NCBI RefSeq assembly: GCF_030546575.1
Contig: NZ_JAUOTN010000004.1
Coordinates: 372,001-436,000, forward strand
Source: Pontibacter coccineus
Lineage (GTDB): Bacteria; Bacteroidota; Bacteroidia; Cytophagales; Hymenobacteraceae
Length of the DNA stretch: 64,000 bases
Direction: 5' to 3'
In this document: positions 1 to 8,864 of the stretch, in pieces
Layout: each line of letters begins with the position of its first letter
How positions within the stretch are numbered: position 1 is the first letter of the stretch
Made by a program: the position numbers and the translations under genes
The notes under the pieces: generated by a model
Databases searched by the model: none
Told to the model about the DNA's origin: nothing
Seen by the model: the letters and a program-made list of their open reading frames with translations, nothing else

Positions 1-47
1 CTAACCCAAAATCAGATTTTATAAGACACCACTACCCACTCGTACCT

Positions 48-1463
48 ATGAAACGGATGCTTACCCTATTGCTGTCATGTATGCTGGCAACACATTCCCT
101 GTTGGCTCAGGGTACCGTTACCATTACGGGCAAAGTCCAAAAAGGCGAGCAGGATGACATCCTGATCGCCTCCCTCCCCTCTTTATTGTTTCCCGAAGAA
201 CAGCGCACCTTTACCGAGGTGAAAAACGGGCATTTCAGGTTTGAGGTGCCCGTTAGCAAACCTGTGACAGTAGAGCTCGTGTACGGCGACGAATCAGTGC
301 CGCTATACCTGGAGCCCGGCTTTGAGCTGCAGGTCACGTTTGCAGCCGGCAAAATGCTCAAAACGCTGAAATACAGCGGCCAGGGTGCCAACGAAAACAA
401 CTACCTGGCACTACATACCTATCGCTTCGACGACGAAGAAGACTACCAGACCCTGCCCGACAATGTAAGGCTATCTGAAAAGGCATTTCTGCAGTTTCTG
501 GATTTCCGCAAGGAAGACCAGCTGGCCATCTTCGAGAAGAAGATAGAAACAAATCCGGTGAGCGAGTACTTCCGGCAAATGATTCTGTCCGAGATCGAAT
601 ACAGCTACGCCAACGACCGCCTCACCTTTTTCGACATGCGCGAGCTGATGCGACTGCCGGTGCAGCTTCATCCCTCTGCCACATACTTTGACTTCCTGGA
701 CCACGTGGAAATGGAGCAGCCTGCCAGTCTCGGGGCCATCAGTTTTCCGGCCTTTCTGCGCAACTACATCCGTTTTATAGGGCAGCAGGCCAAACTGGAA
801 ACGAGGGACATACACTATTATAGAAAGGCATACGATGAGGTGAGCTATACCTTGCAGGGACAGGCGCGCGTGATGGCGCAGGCCTACCTTATACGCCTGT
901 CGTTGCAGCAAGGCAACGTGCTGCACCTGCCTGACATGCTGCAGGACTTCGGTCAGAACAAAGGTATAGCCGAGGTGCATACCACGTTGCTGCGCCAGTA
1001 CCAGAGCCACCCGGGCCTAGGTATAGGCAGTGCTGCCCCTGGCTTTAGCCTGAAGGACATAAACGGAGACTCTGTATCGCTCAGCGACTTTAAAGGCAAG
1101 ATCGTTTACCTGAGTTTCTGGCGTACGGACTGTGGCCTGTGCATGGTAGAACAACCGCATGCGCAGGAACTGGCCCGGAAGCTACAGCCCCACGACGTGG
1201 TCCTTATCAATATAGGAGTAGACGAAAACGAACAGGCCTGGCGCAGTGTGGTGCAGTCGAGAGGGTTTGGCGGCGTGCAGCTATACCTCAAGGGGCAGGG
1301 CCACGAACTGGCCCGCAGGTATGGCCTCAAAGACGTGCCGGCCTATTTCCTGATAGACGAGGACGGCACCATCCTGAGCACAAAGCCCCGCCGCCCCATG
1401 GACCGGGAAGTTGAAAAGGAAATTCTGCAGCATGTGATGAGCAACCGCGCCTCCCGCAGGTAA
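48..1463 (+). CDS. Exported TlpA-like thiol-disulfide oxidoreductase
   Basis: A 471-residue protein with an N-terminal signal peptide (hydrophobic stretch at residues 4-20, ending LLAQG) and a C-terminal thioredoxin/AhpC-type domain from about residue 325. That domain opens with an APGFSLKD segment, carries the redox motif W358-RTD-C362-G-L-C365, and has a probable cis-proline segment near DVPAYFLID. Residues 25-320 form a helical, probably substrate-binding region as in other Bacteroidota TlpA-like proteins; I recognise no further domain there. It should act in the periplasm or on the outer face of the inner membrane, passing electrons to periplasmic disulfides. CGLC differs from the usual CxPC, so the redox potential may differ. 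ATG start at 48; a hairpin terminator follows. Confidence 0.85.
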   Translation: MKRMLTLLLSCMLATHSLLAQGTVTITGKVQKGEQDDILIASLPSLLFPEEQRTFTEVKNGHFRFEVPVSKPVTVELVYGDESVPLYLEPGFELQVTFAAGKMLKTLKYSGQGANENNYLALHTYRFDDEEDYQTLPDNVRLSEKAFLQFLDFRKEDQLAIFEKKIETNPVSEYFRQMILSEIEYSYANDRLTFFDMRELMRLPVQLHPSATYFDFLDHVEMEQPASLGAISFPAFLRNYIRFIGQQAKLETRDIHYYRKAYDEVSYTLQGQARVMAQAYLIRLSLQQGNVLHLPDMLQDFGQNKGIAEVHTTLLRQYQSHPGLGIGSAAPGFSLKDINGDSVSLSDFKGKIVYLSFWRTDCGLCMVEQPHAQELARKLQPHDVVLINIGVDENEQAWRSVVQSRGFGGVQLYLKGQGHELARRYGLKDVPAYFLIDEDGTILSTKPRRPMDREVEKEILQHVMSNRASRR

Positions 1464-1490
1464 GCCGCCTGTCACTTATACTTTATCAAG

Positions 1491-1530
1491 AGCCGCCTGT
1501 CATGTTAACGTGATGGGCGGTTTCGTTTTT
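1491..1530 (+). terminator. Rho-independent terminator after the TlpA-like gene
   Basis: CCGCC (1493-1497) pairs with GGCGG (1516-1520), extended by TCA/TGA inside, and a T-rich run follows (1521-1530). The word GCCGCCTGTCA occurs twice, just after the stop codon and again in this hairpin. Confidence 0.7.
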
Positions 1531-1670
1531 GGAAGCCAGGCCATTCTTTCCGGAGACATAAATAACCGTGCATTTGTTTGGTGCGTAATTAAAGCCTAAC
1601 CCCGCATAGCAAGGGTTATCAAAGGAATTGATTGTTTGAGATATCCTTATTCATTTAACCGCTAGAAAAT

Positions 1671-2858
1671 ATGGCATTAATCAACAAAAGTGACATTGAG
1701 AAACTGCTCAATGTGCAGAACAACACGAAAGACGCACTTTGCATCTCTATCTACATACCTACGCACCGTGCCGGCCACGAAACCTTGAACGGCCAGGACC
1801 AGACCCTCTTTAAAAACAAACTGAGAGAAGCACGCACCCTGCTGGCCAGACACGATGTGCCGGAGCAGGAAATTAACGCCTACCTGCAGCCTGCCGAAGA
1901 ACTCCTCAACGACACCGGGTTCTGGCGCCACCAGGCCGAGGGACTGGCCGTGTTCTTGACCAAAGGCTTCTCGGCGCACTATACCCTGCCGACCACCATG
2001 CCAGATGTGGTGTACGTGCTCGACCAGTTCTACTTCACACCGATTCTGCCGATCCTGAGCCAGAACGGCCGCTTCTTTATCCTGTCGCTTTACCGCGAGC
2101 GCATCGGTTTCTACGAAGCCACTATTGAGCGCATCCGGCAGATCGACATCAGCGCTTTTGCGCCGGAGAGCATGAACGAGGCACTTAAGTTCACACTGAA
2201 GGGCAAAGACCAGGATTTCCATAACTCTACCACGACCGTAAACGGCTCCAACATTGTGCACGGAGCCGGAGCCAGCAAAGGCGACGAAGAGCATGACGAG
2301 ATTATTGAGTTCATCCACGAGGTAGACAACAGCCTGCAAGAGATTCTGCACAACGCCACGGAGCCGCTTGTGCTGGCCGGCGTGGACCACTACTGCGCCC
2401 TGTACCGCAAGTTCAGCAAGTACAAGCACATCGTGCCGCAGCACATCAACTTAAACGAGAGCGCGGCAGGTATGAGTCCGCAGACGATACACGAGAAGGC
2501 GCTGGAGGTGGTGAAGCCGCTGATGCAGCAGAGTCACACCGACTCGCTGAGCCGCTACGAAAATGTGGCGGGCACCGGCGTTACGTCCGAAGACATTGCC
2601 ATGGTGGCCGCCGAAGCAGTGCATGGCCGTGTTGACACGCTCTTTATTACGCCAAGCAGCCCGGTTTGGGGACGCTACGACGCCAAGAGTGCCGTAGCCG
2701 AAGTACACAAAGACTACCAGCGCGGCGACGACGACCTGATTAACCTGGCGGCTATCAAGACGCTGGCGCAGGGTGGTAAGGTGTTTGTGAGCAGCTACAA
2801 CGGCCTGGCCGAGGTAAGCGAGGACGGAAGCAGCGTGAAAGCACTCTTCCGCTACTAA
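1671..2858 (+). CDS. Bacterial archaeo-eukaryotic release factor (baeRF)-like protein
   Basis: A 395-residue cytosolic protein without signal peptide or membrane segment. The opening (LCISIYIPTHRAG), the central FFILSLYRERIGFYEA segment and the C-terminal half with a VDTLFITPSSPVWGRYD stretch and a terminal KVFVSSYNGLAEVSEDGSS segment fit the baeRF group, bacterial relatives of eRF1 and the eL30-like fold proposed to act on ribosomes or in RNA-linked conflict. That assignment is from recalled family features, not from a search. I see no GGQ hydrolysis motif; the closest stretch is VNGSNIVHGAG near residue 195, so peptide-release activity is uncertain. The gene is isolated, with its own terminator, and high in GC like the core genome. 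Confidence 0.6.
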   Translation: MALINKSDIEKLLNVQNNTKDALCISIYIPTHRAGHETLNGQDQTLFKNKLREARTLLARHDVPEQEINAYLQPAEELLNDTGFWRHQAEGLAVFLTKGFSAHYTLPTTMPDVVYVLDQFYFTPILPILSQNGRFFILSLYRERIGFYEATIERIRQIDISAFAPESMNEALKFTLKGKDQDFHNSTTTVNGSNIVHGAGASKGDEEHDEIIEFIHEVDNSLQEILHNATEPLVLAGVDHYCALYRKFSKYKHIVPQHINLNESAAGMSPQTIHEKALEVVKPLMQQSHTDSLSRYENVAGTGVTSEDIAMVAAEAVHGRVDTLFITPSSPVWGRYDAKSAVAEVHKDYQRGDDDLINLAAIKTLAQGGKVFVSSYNGLAEVSEDGSSVKALFRY

Positions 2859-2902
2859 ACGGCATACACTTTTGGCCGTTAGCGCCAGAACGTATAATTT
2901 AG

Positions 2903-2936
2903 AGGGCAGCCTTTGTGGGCTGCCCTTTCTTTTGCA
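2903..2936 (+). terminator. Terminator of the baeRF-like gene
   Basis: AGGGCAGCC (2903-2911) and GGCTGCCCT (2918-2926) form a perfect 9-bp stem with a 6-nt loop, followed by a T-rich tract. Its position supports starting the next gene at ATG 2946 rather than at TTG 2913, which lies inside the hairpin. Confidence 0.8.
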
Positions 2937-2945
2937 TACCTGTAC

Positions 2946-3968
2946 ATGAAGCTTCACCTTACCGATAAGCTCAATTTTCTGTCGAAACTCACGCCGCTGC
3001 GCATGCTCAATGCCCTGCAGGTGGCGGGCAGTTATTGGTATGCACGGGCTTCGCGGAAAGCGGTGCACTGGGGCGATCCGCTCAGCATTTCGTTTGAGCC
3101 GACCACCTCCTGCAACCTGCGCTGTCCCGAGTGCCCCAGCGGCCTCCGCTCCTTCACTAGGCCCACCGGCATGCTGCAGGACACTTTGTTCAAGCAGACC
3201 ATCGACCAGCTGCACAAGCGCCTGCTATACCTGATCTTTTACTTCCAGGGCGAGCCCTACCTGCACAAGCAGTTCCTGGAGCTGGTGAAGTACGCCTCGG
3301 ACCGCGGCATCTACACGGCCACCTCCACCAACGCCCACTTCCTCGACAGCGACACCGCCCGCAAAACCGTGGAGTCCGGTCTGGACCGCCTGATCGTGTC
3401 GATTGACGGCACCACGCAGGAGACTTATGCGGCCTACCGGGTGGGCGGCAAGCTCGACAAGGTGCTGGAAGGAACGCGGCAGGTCGTGAAATGGAAAAAA
3501 GAACTGAAGTCGCGCACGCCGCACATTATGTTCCAGTTCCTGGTGGTGCGCCCCAACGAGCACCAGATTTCGGAGGTACAGGCGCTGGCTGATGAACTGG
3601 GTGTAGACGAAGTAGTGTTCAAAACCGCCCAGATTTATGATTACCAGCAGGGTTCGCCGCTCATACCGACCATCGACTACTACTCCAGGTATAATAACAA
3701 CGGCAACGGCAGCTTTTCCATCAAGAACAAGCTCCTGAACCAGTGCTGGAAGATGTGGCACTCCTGCGTGATCACCTGGGACGGCCTGGTGGTGCCCTGC
3801 TGTTTCGACAAGGACGCCGAGTACCGGATGGGCGATGTGAAAGAGCAGAGCTTCCGGCAGGTATGGCGCAGCCCGGGGTATAACCAATTCCGCAAATCGC
3901 TGTTACAATCACGGGAAGAGATAGAAATGTGCCGCAACTGCACAGAAGGCACGCGGGTATGGGCCTAG
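2946..3968 (+). CDS. Radical SAM/SPASM-domain protein
   Basis: A 340-residue enzyme with the radical SAM cluster motif C56-x3-C60-x2-C63 (CNLRCPECPSG), a glycine-containing SAM-binding stretch (FYFQGEPYL) and a C-terminal SPASM-type auxiliary cluster region (CWKMWHSC, VPCCFDKD, CRNC). Such enzymes modify peptides, cofactors or cell-envelope molecules; in Bacteroidota this subgroup is usually annotated only as radical SAM/SPASM. No precursor peptide is evident next to it (upstream baeRF, downstream mscS), so a RiPP role is not supported. ATG 2946 is chosen because the longer reading frame begins in the preceding terminator. A short unoccupied gap separates it from the channel gene. Confidence 0.9.
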   Translation: MKLHLTDKLNFLSKLTPLRMLNALQVAGSYWYARASRKAVHWGDPLSISFEPTTSCNLRCPECPSGLRSFTRPTGMLQDTLFKQTIDQLHKRLLYLIFYFQGEPYLHKQFLELVKYASDRGIYTATSTNAHFLDSDTARKTVESGLDRLIVSIDGTTQETYAAYRVGGKLDKVLEGTRQVVKWKKELKSRTPHIMFQFLVVRPNEHQISEVQALADELGVDEVVFKTAQIYDYQQGSPLIPTIDYYSRYNNNGNGSFSIKNKLLNQCWKMWHSCVITWDGLVVPCCFDKDAEYRMGDVKEQSFRQVWRSPGYNQFRKSLLQSREEIEMCRNCTEGTRVWA

Positions 3969-4006
3969 GTTATACCTGAAGATCATGAGTAACAACCGGA
4001 TACTAT

Positions 4007-4939
4007 ATGAACGACATTAACAAGGCGCTTGAACTTTTGCTGGGCAAGCTGGAGAGCTGGGGGGAGCACTTGATCTTGATGCTGCCAAATATTGTAGTGG
4101 CGATCATCCTCATGATCATCACATTTGTGGTTGCCCGATTTATCCGCAACGGACTGGACAAGGTGATCGGACGCATATCGCACAGTGCAGCGCTCAACAA
4201 CCTGATTTCCACTATTCTTTACATTGCCCTGCTGGCTGTCGGTTTCTTCTTTGTGCTCAGCGTGCTGCAACTCGATAAGGTGGTGATCTCCTTGCTGGCT
4301 GGTGTCGGCATTATCGGTCTGGCATTGGGTTTCGCGTTTCAGGACATTGCCGCCAACTTCATTTCAGGGATCATCATTGCCGTGCAGAAGCCTTTTGGCG
4401 TGGGCGACATGATAGAAACCAACGACTATTTTGGAGTTATCGAACGGGTGTCGCTACGCACCTTAGATATTCGGCAGCCCTCCGGTGAGTTAGTAAAACT
4501 GCCCAACAAGATGGTATTTGAGAACCCGGTGACCAACTATTCGAACGGCGGCACACGGCGCATCGATTTGGATGTAGGCGTATCGTATGGCGAGGACCTG
4601 GAACGTGTGCAGCAGATTGTGATAGAGGCCCTGCAGGATGTGAAGAACCGTGTAAAGACACGTGATATTGATGTGATGTTCGATGCCTTTAACGAAAGCT
4701 CTATCGACTTCAAGGCCCGCTTCTGGGTTAGCTACTCGCAACAGATCGATTTTGTATCGGCCAAGAGCGATGCTATTATCAAGATCAAAAAGGCGTTTGA
4801 CGCCAACAACATCATGATTCCGTTCCCGATTCGAACACTGGACTTTGGCATAAAAGGTGGCGAGAAGCTAAGCGAGCACCTGGAACAACTGCAAAGCCAG
4901 AGGATGGATGGTCGCAGGATATCAGACAATCAGGTATAG
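4007..4939 (+). CDS. mscS: Small-conductance mechanosensitive channel (MscS family)
   Basis: A 310-residue inner-membrane protein. Hydrophobic segments at about residues 20-42, 63-85 and 93-125 give the three-helix MscS core; the third is rich in Gly and Ala (VISLLAGVGIIGLALGFAFQ) as expected for the pore-lining TM3, followed by the signature region AVQKPFGVGDMIE and the beta domain. It opens under membrane tension to release solutes on osmotic downshift. Length is close to the E. coli protein (286). The last residues overlap an AGGTATAG motif copy, and a bidirectional terminator follows. Confidence 0.92.
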   Translation: MNDINKALELLLGKLESWGEHLILMLPNIVVAIILMIITFVVARFIRNGLDKVIGRISHSAALNNLISTILYIALLAVGFFFVLSVLQLDKVVISLLAGVGIIGLALGFAFQDIAANFISGIIIAVQKPFGVGDMIETNDYFGVIERVSLRTLDIRQPSGELVKLPNKMVFENPVTNYSNGGTRRIDLDVGVSYGEDLERVQQIVIEALQDVKNRVKTRDIDVMFDAFNESSIDFKARFWVSYSQQIDFVSAKSDAIIKIKKAFDANNIMIPFPIRTLDFGIKGGEKLSEHLEQLQSQRMDGRRISDNQV

Positions 4940-4952
4940 CCGATGCAGGTAT

Positions 4953-4990
4953 AAAACAGAAAGGGCCGTTTATTCGGCCCTTTCTGTTTT
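4953..4990. terminator. Bidirectional terminator between mscS and a convergent small gene
   Basis: AAAACAGAAAGGGCCG (4953-4968) pairs with CGGCCCTTTCTGTTTT (4975-4990). The stem has A/T tracts on both sides, so it can serve the + gene ending at 4939 and the - gene ending at 4989. Confidence 0.85.
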
Positions 4991-5327
4991 ATTTGTCTTT
5001 TTTGTCAAGGTTTTTGCCGAGGTCTTCTACCTGTTTCAGGAAGTCGTCCACTCTTGCGTCGGCGTAAGGTCCGTACGAGTTGGAAATCGTACCGTGCAGG
5101 CCGTTGCTGGTTTCCACAGCGTAAAGTATCGACATATCATCCGGGTTACTTTCGCCTTCGAAGCGATAGAAGTCCACGATGCGCACCTCGTTCGGCCCGA
5201 AGGTCTGCTTGTCCTCCATCGTGCACAGTTTGCCCTCTCCAGACACTTTAAAGTCGTAGGTATAGCCGTCCTTGCGAAGGCGATTGAGTACGTTAATGAG
5301 GCTTCTTTCTTCTACTTTATCTTGCAT
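4989..5327 (-). CDS. Conserved small Bacteroidota protein, often misnamed PRPP synthetase
   Basis: A 112-residue acidic cytosolic protein (MQDKVEERSLINVLNRLRKDG at the start). The pattern LxxLxxxGYxxDFK, FGPNEVRIVDFYRFEGESNPDD and YAVETSNGLHGTISNSYGPYAD matches a short Bacteroidota family that databases often label phosphoribosylpyrophosphate synthetase. It is far too short for that enzyme and has no PRPP-binding loop, so that name is not used here. Function unknown. It lies convergent with mscS and shares the terminator. Confidence 0.65.
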   Translation of the reverse strand: MQDKVEERSLINVLNRLRKDGYTYDFKVSGEGKLCTMEDKQTFGPNEVRIVDFYRFEGESNPDDMSILYAVETSNGLHGTISNSYGPYADARVDDFLKQVEDLGKNLDKKDK

Positions 5328-5672
5328 AGCGTATAGTTTTAAGGGATATTCAGGTTAGGTATAAACCTATACGCAAAATCAGGCAATGGATACGTAAAAG
5401 GGGCTGGAATTATTAATAGCCTCAGGTATGGGTCGGAGGAATAAGGATACGCCAGAACAAACTACCAGGTATGGTGACTCGGAACTCAAGGTTTATTCCG
5501 AAGGCGTTAAGGATTTCTGCCAAGGTATAGATGAAGTCGCCCAGAGGTAGTGCTGGCATTGCGATCGGGGTGAGAACAGGTATAGACGCTACACCTGTTT
5601 CGCTTTTGGGAAAAGAGTAGTCAGGCAGACCTTAGTCAGGAATTCTTTCGGCAAGCTTGTTTCAAGGGATAA
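5328..5672. other. 345-nt spacer, no gene seen
   Basis: No convincing reading frame. It holds two exact AGGTATAG copies (5523-5530, 5578-5585) and several near matches (AGGTATGG, AGGTATAA). Confidence 0.5.
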
Positions 5673-5849
5673 TTATACTGCCTTCTTCTCGAGATCCTTC
5701 TGGATTTTACTGAAGTCGATGGCCGAACAGCTGCCGCAGCCCTTAGCGCATCCGGCGTTTTTGTTAGGCATGAAGCTGCGGTAAATCACCTGGCCCATGT
5801 AGGCCACTGCCACCGCGAATATCAGGAAGATGATGATGTTCTGTACCAT
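5673..5849 (-). CDS. FeoB-associated Cys-rich membrane protein
   Basis: A 58-residue product read on the minus strand from ATG at 5849 to TAA at 5673. It begins MVQNIIIFLIFAVAVAYMG, a single N-terminal transmembrane helix, followed by a short basic linker and the cysteine cluster C34-AKG-C38-G-S-C41 and a lysine-rich tail. This layout is the FeoB-associated Cys-rich membrane protein family, normally encoded next to feoAB and thought to assist ferrous iron uptake or sense iron. No feoA or feoB lies in this window, so it is orphaned here or acts with a distant feoB. The frame is open throughout, but the gene is easily missed because of its length. Confidence 0.8.
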   Translation of the reverse strand: MVQNIIIFLIFAVAVAYMGQVIYRSFMPNKNAGCAKGCGSCSAIDFSKIQKDLEKKAV

Positions 5850-5883
5850 ATGCTCTTATCAACTTCACAAAGTTACAAAAAGT

Positions 5884-6687
5884 TTACGGGAGTTGCTCTT
5901 TCCAGTGCTCGGCAATCGTATCGAGCATCTCCTGGTGGATGTGGCTGTTGCTGGCCACAATCTCGCGCCCGAAAACATAGTCGCCGCCTGCCGTGAACTT
6001 CGAGACATGACCGCCGGCCTCCTGCACGATAATGGCGCCGCCCGCCACATCCCAGGCGTTCAGGTTAAACTCAAAGAAGCCCTCAAAACGCCCCACTGCC
6101 ACGTAAGCCAGGTCCAGGGCCGCCGAGCCAAGGCGCCGCACGCCATGCGATTTGCCCATGAAAGCGCCCAGCACCTGCAGGTACTGCTGCGTAAGCCCAA
6201 ACTCATAATAAGGAAAGCCTGTGGCAATGAGCGAATCCTTCAACTTTTCTGCAGGGGATACCTTGATGGGGTTGTCATTTAAGAACGCACCGTTGCCCTT
6301 GGTGGCATAGAAGCACTCGTCTTTGTTGATCTCGTACACAATGCCCAGTACCACTTCGTCGCCATCAAGCAGCGCCACGCTCACTGAGTATAGCGGCAGG
6401 CCATGGGTGAAGTTGGTGGTGCCATCCAGCGGGTCAATGACCCAGTTGAAGCGCTCGCCACGGGTGTTATCGGTTTCCTCTTCCGTAATGAAGCCCGCCT
6501 CGGGGAAGAGATTGCGCAGGGCTTCGACCAATTGCTTTTCGGCCTCTTTGTCTACGTAAGACACCAGGTCGTTAAATCCCTTCAGTTCTACCTTGCTCCT
6601 ATCAAAATCAGCGGCTTCGTGCTTGATAAAAGCGCCTACTCCTTTCACAATGATATTGGCATTCTGGCAAAGTTGCTGCAAGTTCAT
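5884..6687 (-). CDS. suhB: Inositol monophosphatase family protein (SuhB-like)
   Basis: A 267-residue enzyme with the complete IMPase signature: metal ligands E69/E70 in ITEEETD, the DPLDGT motif at 85-90, and the second signature WDVAGGAIIVQEAGG from W212. It hydrolyses inositol-1-phosphate or related phosphate monoesters with Mg2+; SuhB in E. coli also takes part in rRNA antitermination, which cannot be judged here. Its ATG overlaps the stop of the upstream DUF4105 gene (ATGA, 6684-6687), so the two are probably translationally coupled. Confidence 0.92.
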   Translation of the reverse strand: MNLQQLCQNANIIVKGVGAFIKHEAADFDRSKVELKGFNDLVSYVDKEAEKQLVEALRNLFPEAGFITEEETDNTRGERFNWVIDPLDGTTNFTHGLPLYSVSVALLDGDEVVLGIVYEINKDECFYATKGNGAFLNDNPIKVSPAEKLKDSLIATGFPYYEFGLTQQYLQVLGAFMGKSHGVRRLGSAALDLAYVAVGRFEGFFEFNLNAWDVAGGAIIVQEAGGHVSKFTAGGDYVFGREIVASNSHIHQEMLDTIAEHWKEQLP

Positions 6688-7922
6688 ATACGCTCCTTTA
6701 TTTTAGTGTTCGTGTTACTGATAACAGTTGGCTGTCTGGCAGCCCACACCGTATACGCGGCTCTCACCAAGAGGGCTAACGCGATCGGGAAAACTGCGGT
6801 GTGCAGTTGCTGCGGCCATACCCACCAGAGCAGTAGCGTAATAAAAGCCAGCACAGCCGTCACCAGCATGTACTTCTGCAACCAGCCTGGCAGCACCGGG
6901 CGGGCCAGGAAAGCTGCGGCCACCACGTGGGTAGGCAATGCCCAAAGCAGATTAAAGTTATTGGCTGCCGCCTGGTGATCGGTGGCAAACCAGAGCAGGA
7001 ACAGCAATACACCCAGCAGACCCGTGATCAGGAAAAAGAACACGTCAAAGGTACGGCTGCGCTTGCGGCGCTTGTAATCGAGCGCGGTAATAGCGGCGAC
7101 CAGGCCGAAAAACAGCCACCACACCAGCGCCGGGTTAAACAGACCGCCAGCTGAGGCAGGCGATGGACTGTTCTGGAAGATCACCTTTGGCTTTCCTACC
7201 AGGGGCACCGCCTGTCCGTCTTGCTGAATGGTGGCGCTGGCGAAACCTTTTGAAAGGTAATCGGGCAGGAACATGTATTCGTAAGGCGTGGCTTTTTGGT
7301 CGATGGGTGCGCCCAGTGCCAGGTCTATCCCGAAATCAGACCAGGGCTGCGGCGGCAGGTATAGGTCGATCAGGTTGCGGAAGCTCATGTCCTGGTCCAG
7401 GTGCGCAATGTTGAAATTCACCTGGTCGGGGAACGTGGCCTCTACCCCGTCGCGTATGCGGGTGGCGCAGTTGTCGAAAAAGAAGTCGTAGAGGTAGAAG
7501 CGGTTTTCGGGCTCATAGTTCGTCATCAGAAACTGCCAGTACTGCTGCTTCTGCGCCTCCGTGAAATTCATCTCCTGCTCGTAAATGGAGCGGTTGTCCA
7601 GGGTATAGCTGTAGGCGAAATCCTGGAAGTAGGCGATGGAGAGCTTGTAGTTGAGCTTGCCCCGGATGAACTTGATGTAGAAGCCCGGCTCGTTGAAGTC
7701 GAAGGTGCCGTAGTTGAACACGATGTCCATACCCGCGGCGGGGTCGTTGACGCGCACGGCACTGTGCCCGAAGATGGCGTACAGCTCATCGCCCGGCGAG
7801 CAGGTGATCAGGCTGATCTTAGCCTCCGGCGACAGGCGGGTGCCCTCAAACTGCGCCTGTGCCTGCAGTACGACAAGCAGCAGCGTGCATAGCAGCGAAA
7901 GCTTTTTAAGGTATAGCTTCAT
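6684..7922 (-). CDS. DUF4105-domain membrane protein
   Basis: A 412-residue protein with a signal peptide (to about residue 23, LLVVLQAQAQF) and an N-terminal DUF4105 domain (ITCSPGDELYAIFGHSAVRV, NYGTFDFNEPGFYIKFIRGKL split over residues 40-90, and a conserved NCATRIRD near 153-160). The C-terminal third has about five hydrophobic helices. The Cys/His/Asn set (C42, H54, N151, C152) resembles a NlpC/P60-like papain-fold arrangement, so a peptidase or amidase role is plausible but unproven. It is upstream of and overlaps suhB. Residue numbers are approximate. Confidence 0.75.
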   Translation of the reverse strand: MKLYLKKLSLLCTLLLVVLQAQAQFEGTRLSPEAKISLITCSPGDELYAIFGHSAVRVNDPAAGMDIVFNYGTFDFNEPGFYIKFIRGKLNYKLSIAYFQDFAYSYTLDNRSIYEQEMNFTEAQKQQYWQFLMTNYEPENRFYLYDFFFDNCATRIRDGVEATFPDQVNFNIAHLDQDMSFRNLIDLYLPPQPWSDFGIDLALGAPIDQKATPYEYMFLPDYLSKGFASATIQQDGQAVPLVGKPKVIFQNSPSPASAGGLFNPALVWWLFFGLVAAITALDYKRRKRSRTFDVFFFLITGLLGVLLFLLWFATDHQAAANNFNLLWALPTHVVAAAFLARPVLPGWLQKYMLVTAVLAFITLLLWWVWPQQLHTAVFPIALALLVRAAYTVWAARQPTVISNTNTKIKERI

Positions 7923-8049
7923 GTTTTTCTCGTATCACGACATACGTATCATGTAGCACGATTTTCGTATGTAGATTTTTTAAATATAAAACCGGTTTTA
8001 AGCTTCCGGCAAGCTGGCCTTAGCGTTTGGTTTCTGCGTCACTGCACAG

Positions 8050-8076
8050 GTATCATGTAGTCGTGCTACGTGATAC
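8050..8076. terminator. Inverted repeat just downstream of rsmI
   Basis: GTATCATGTAG (8050-8060) and CTACGTGATAC (8066-8076) form an 11-bp stem with one G-T pair, 3 nt beyond the rsmI stop. No clear T run follows on the minus strand, so termination is uncertain. Fragments of the same sequence (TATCATGTAGCACGA) recur at about 7948-7962. Confidence 0.4.
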
Positions 8077-8079
8077 ACT

Positions 8080-8772
8080 TTACTTTGCTCCCGCCCCGGA
8101 CACCACCAACACAAATTCCCCTTTGATAGCTTTTGTTGTGAAGGTTTCGATCAGTTCGTCCAGCGTGCCATTGAGGGTCTCTTCAAACATCTTCGAGATT
8201 TCACGTGAAACAGAAGCCATGCGCTCGCCCCCGAAGTACTCTTTGAACTGGGTGAGCGTTTTGAGCAGGCGGTGCGGCGACTCGTAGAAAATCATGGTCC
8301 GCTCCTCGGCTGCCAAACTGATCAGGCGCGTCTGGCGTCCTTTTTTCAGCGGCAGAAAACCCTCAAAGGTAAACCGATCGGTGCTGAAACCTGATTTAAC
8401 CAGCGCAGGCACAAAGGCGGTTGCGCCGGGAAGACATTCCACTTTGAGGCCGGCCTTCAGACATTCGCGCACCAGCAGAAAGCCAGGATCAGAAATCCCG
8501 GGCGTGCCGGCATCTGATATGAGCGCCATCACCTCCCCTGCCTTCATGCGCTCCGCCAAGTGTGCGCTGGCTTTGTGCTCGTTGTGCAGGTGGTGGCTGT
8601 GCATGCGCTTCTCTATACCCAGGTGCTGCAGCAGTTTGCCGCTGGTACGGGTGTCCTCAGCCAGAATCACGTCCACTTCCTTGAGGATGCGTATGGCCCG
8701 CAGCGTAATATCCTCCAGGTTGCCGATGGGTGTCGGCACCAGGTATAGGTTGGTTTTTTCAGGTTCCTGCAT
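8080..8772 (-). CDS. rsmI: 16S rRNA (cytidine(1402)-2'-O)-methyltransferase
   Basis: A 230-residue SAM-dependent methyltransferase of the tetrapyrrole methylase fold. Signature segments are LVPTPIGNLEDIT near the N-terminus, LAEDTRTSGKLLQHL, LISDAGTPGISDPG and LPGATAFVPALVKSGF. RsmI 2'-O-methylates C1402 in the ribosomal decoding centre. It is slightly shorter than the E. coli protein (286) because it lacks the C-terminal extension, as is common in Bacteroidota. Monocistronic, with an AGGTATAG copy inside its start region (8742-8749). Confidence 0.93.
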   Translation of the reverse strand: MQEPEKTNLYLVPTPIGNLEDITLRAIRILKEVDVILAEDTRTSGKLLQHLGIEKRMHSHHLHNEHKASAHLAERMKAGEVMALISDAGTPGISDPGFLLVRECLKAGLKVECLPGATAFVPALVKSGFSTDRFTFEGFLPLKKGRQTRLISLAAEERTMIFYESPHRLLKTLTQFKEYFGGERMASVSREISKMFEETLNGTLDELIETFTTKAIKGEFVLVVSGAGAK

Positions 8773-8864
8773 GCAGCAAAGGTATTACTTAATTGTCGAT
8801 TGTGCACGGCTGATCGTGCTGCAAACCCGCTGGTTGCGACAGTGGCTCTGCGGCATTATGCGAG

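Noticed and set aside
1677..2444. Long antisense frame opposite the baeRF-like gene
   Set aside because: It is a shadow of the high-GC + gene; no start context, domain or codon signal supports it.
2946..3968. Radical SAM/SPASM gene as RiPP maturase
   Set aside because: No short precursor-like ORF or transporter lies within a few kilobases, so a peptide substrate cannot be supported.
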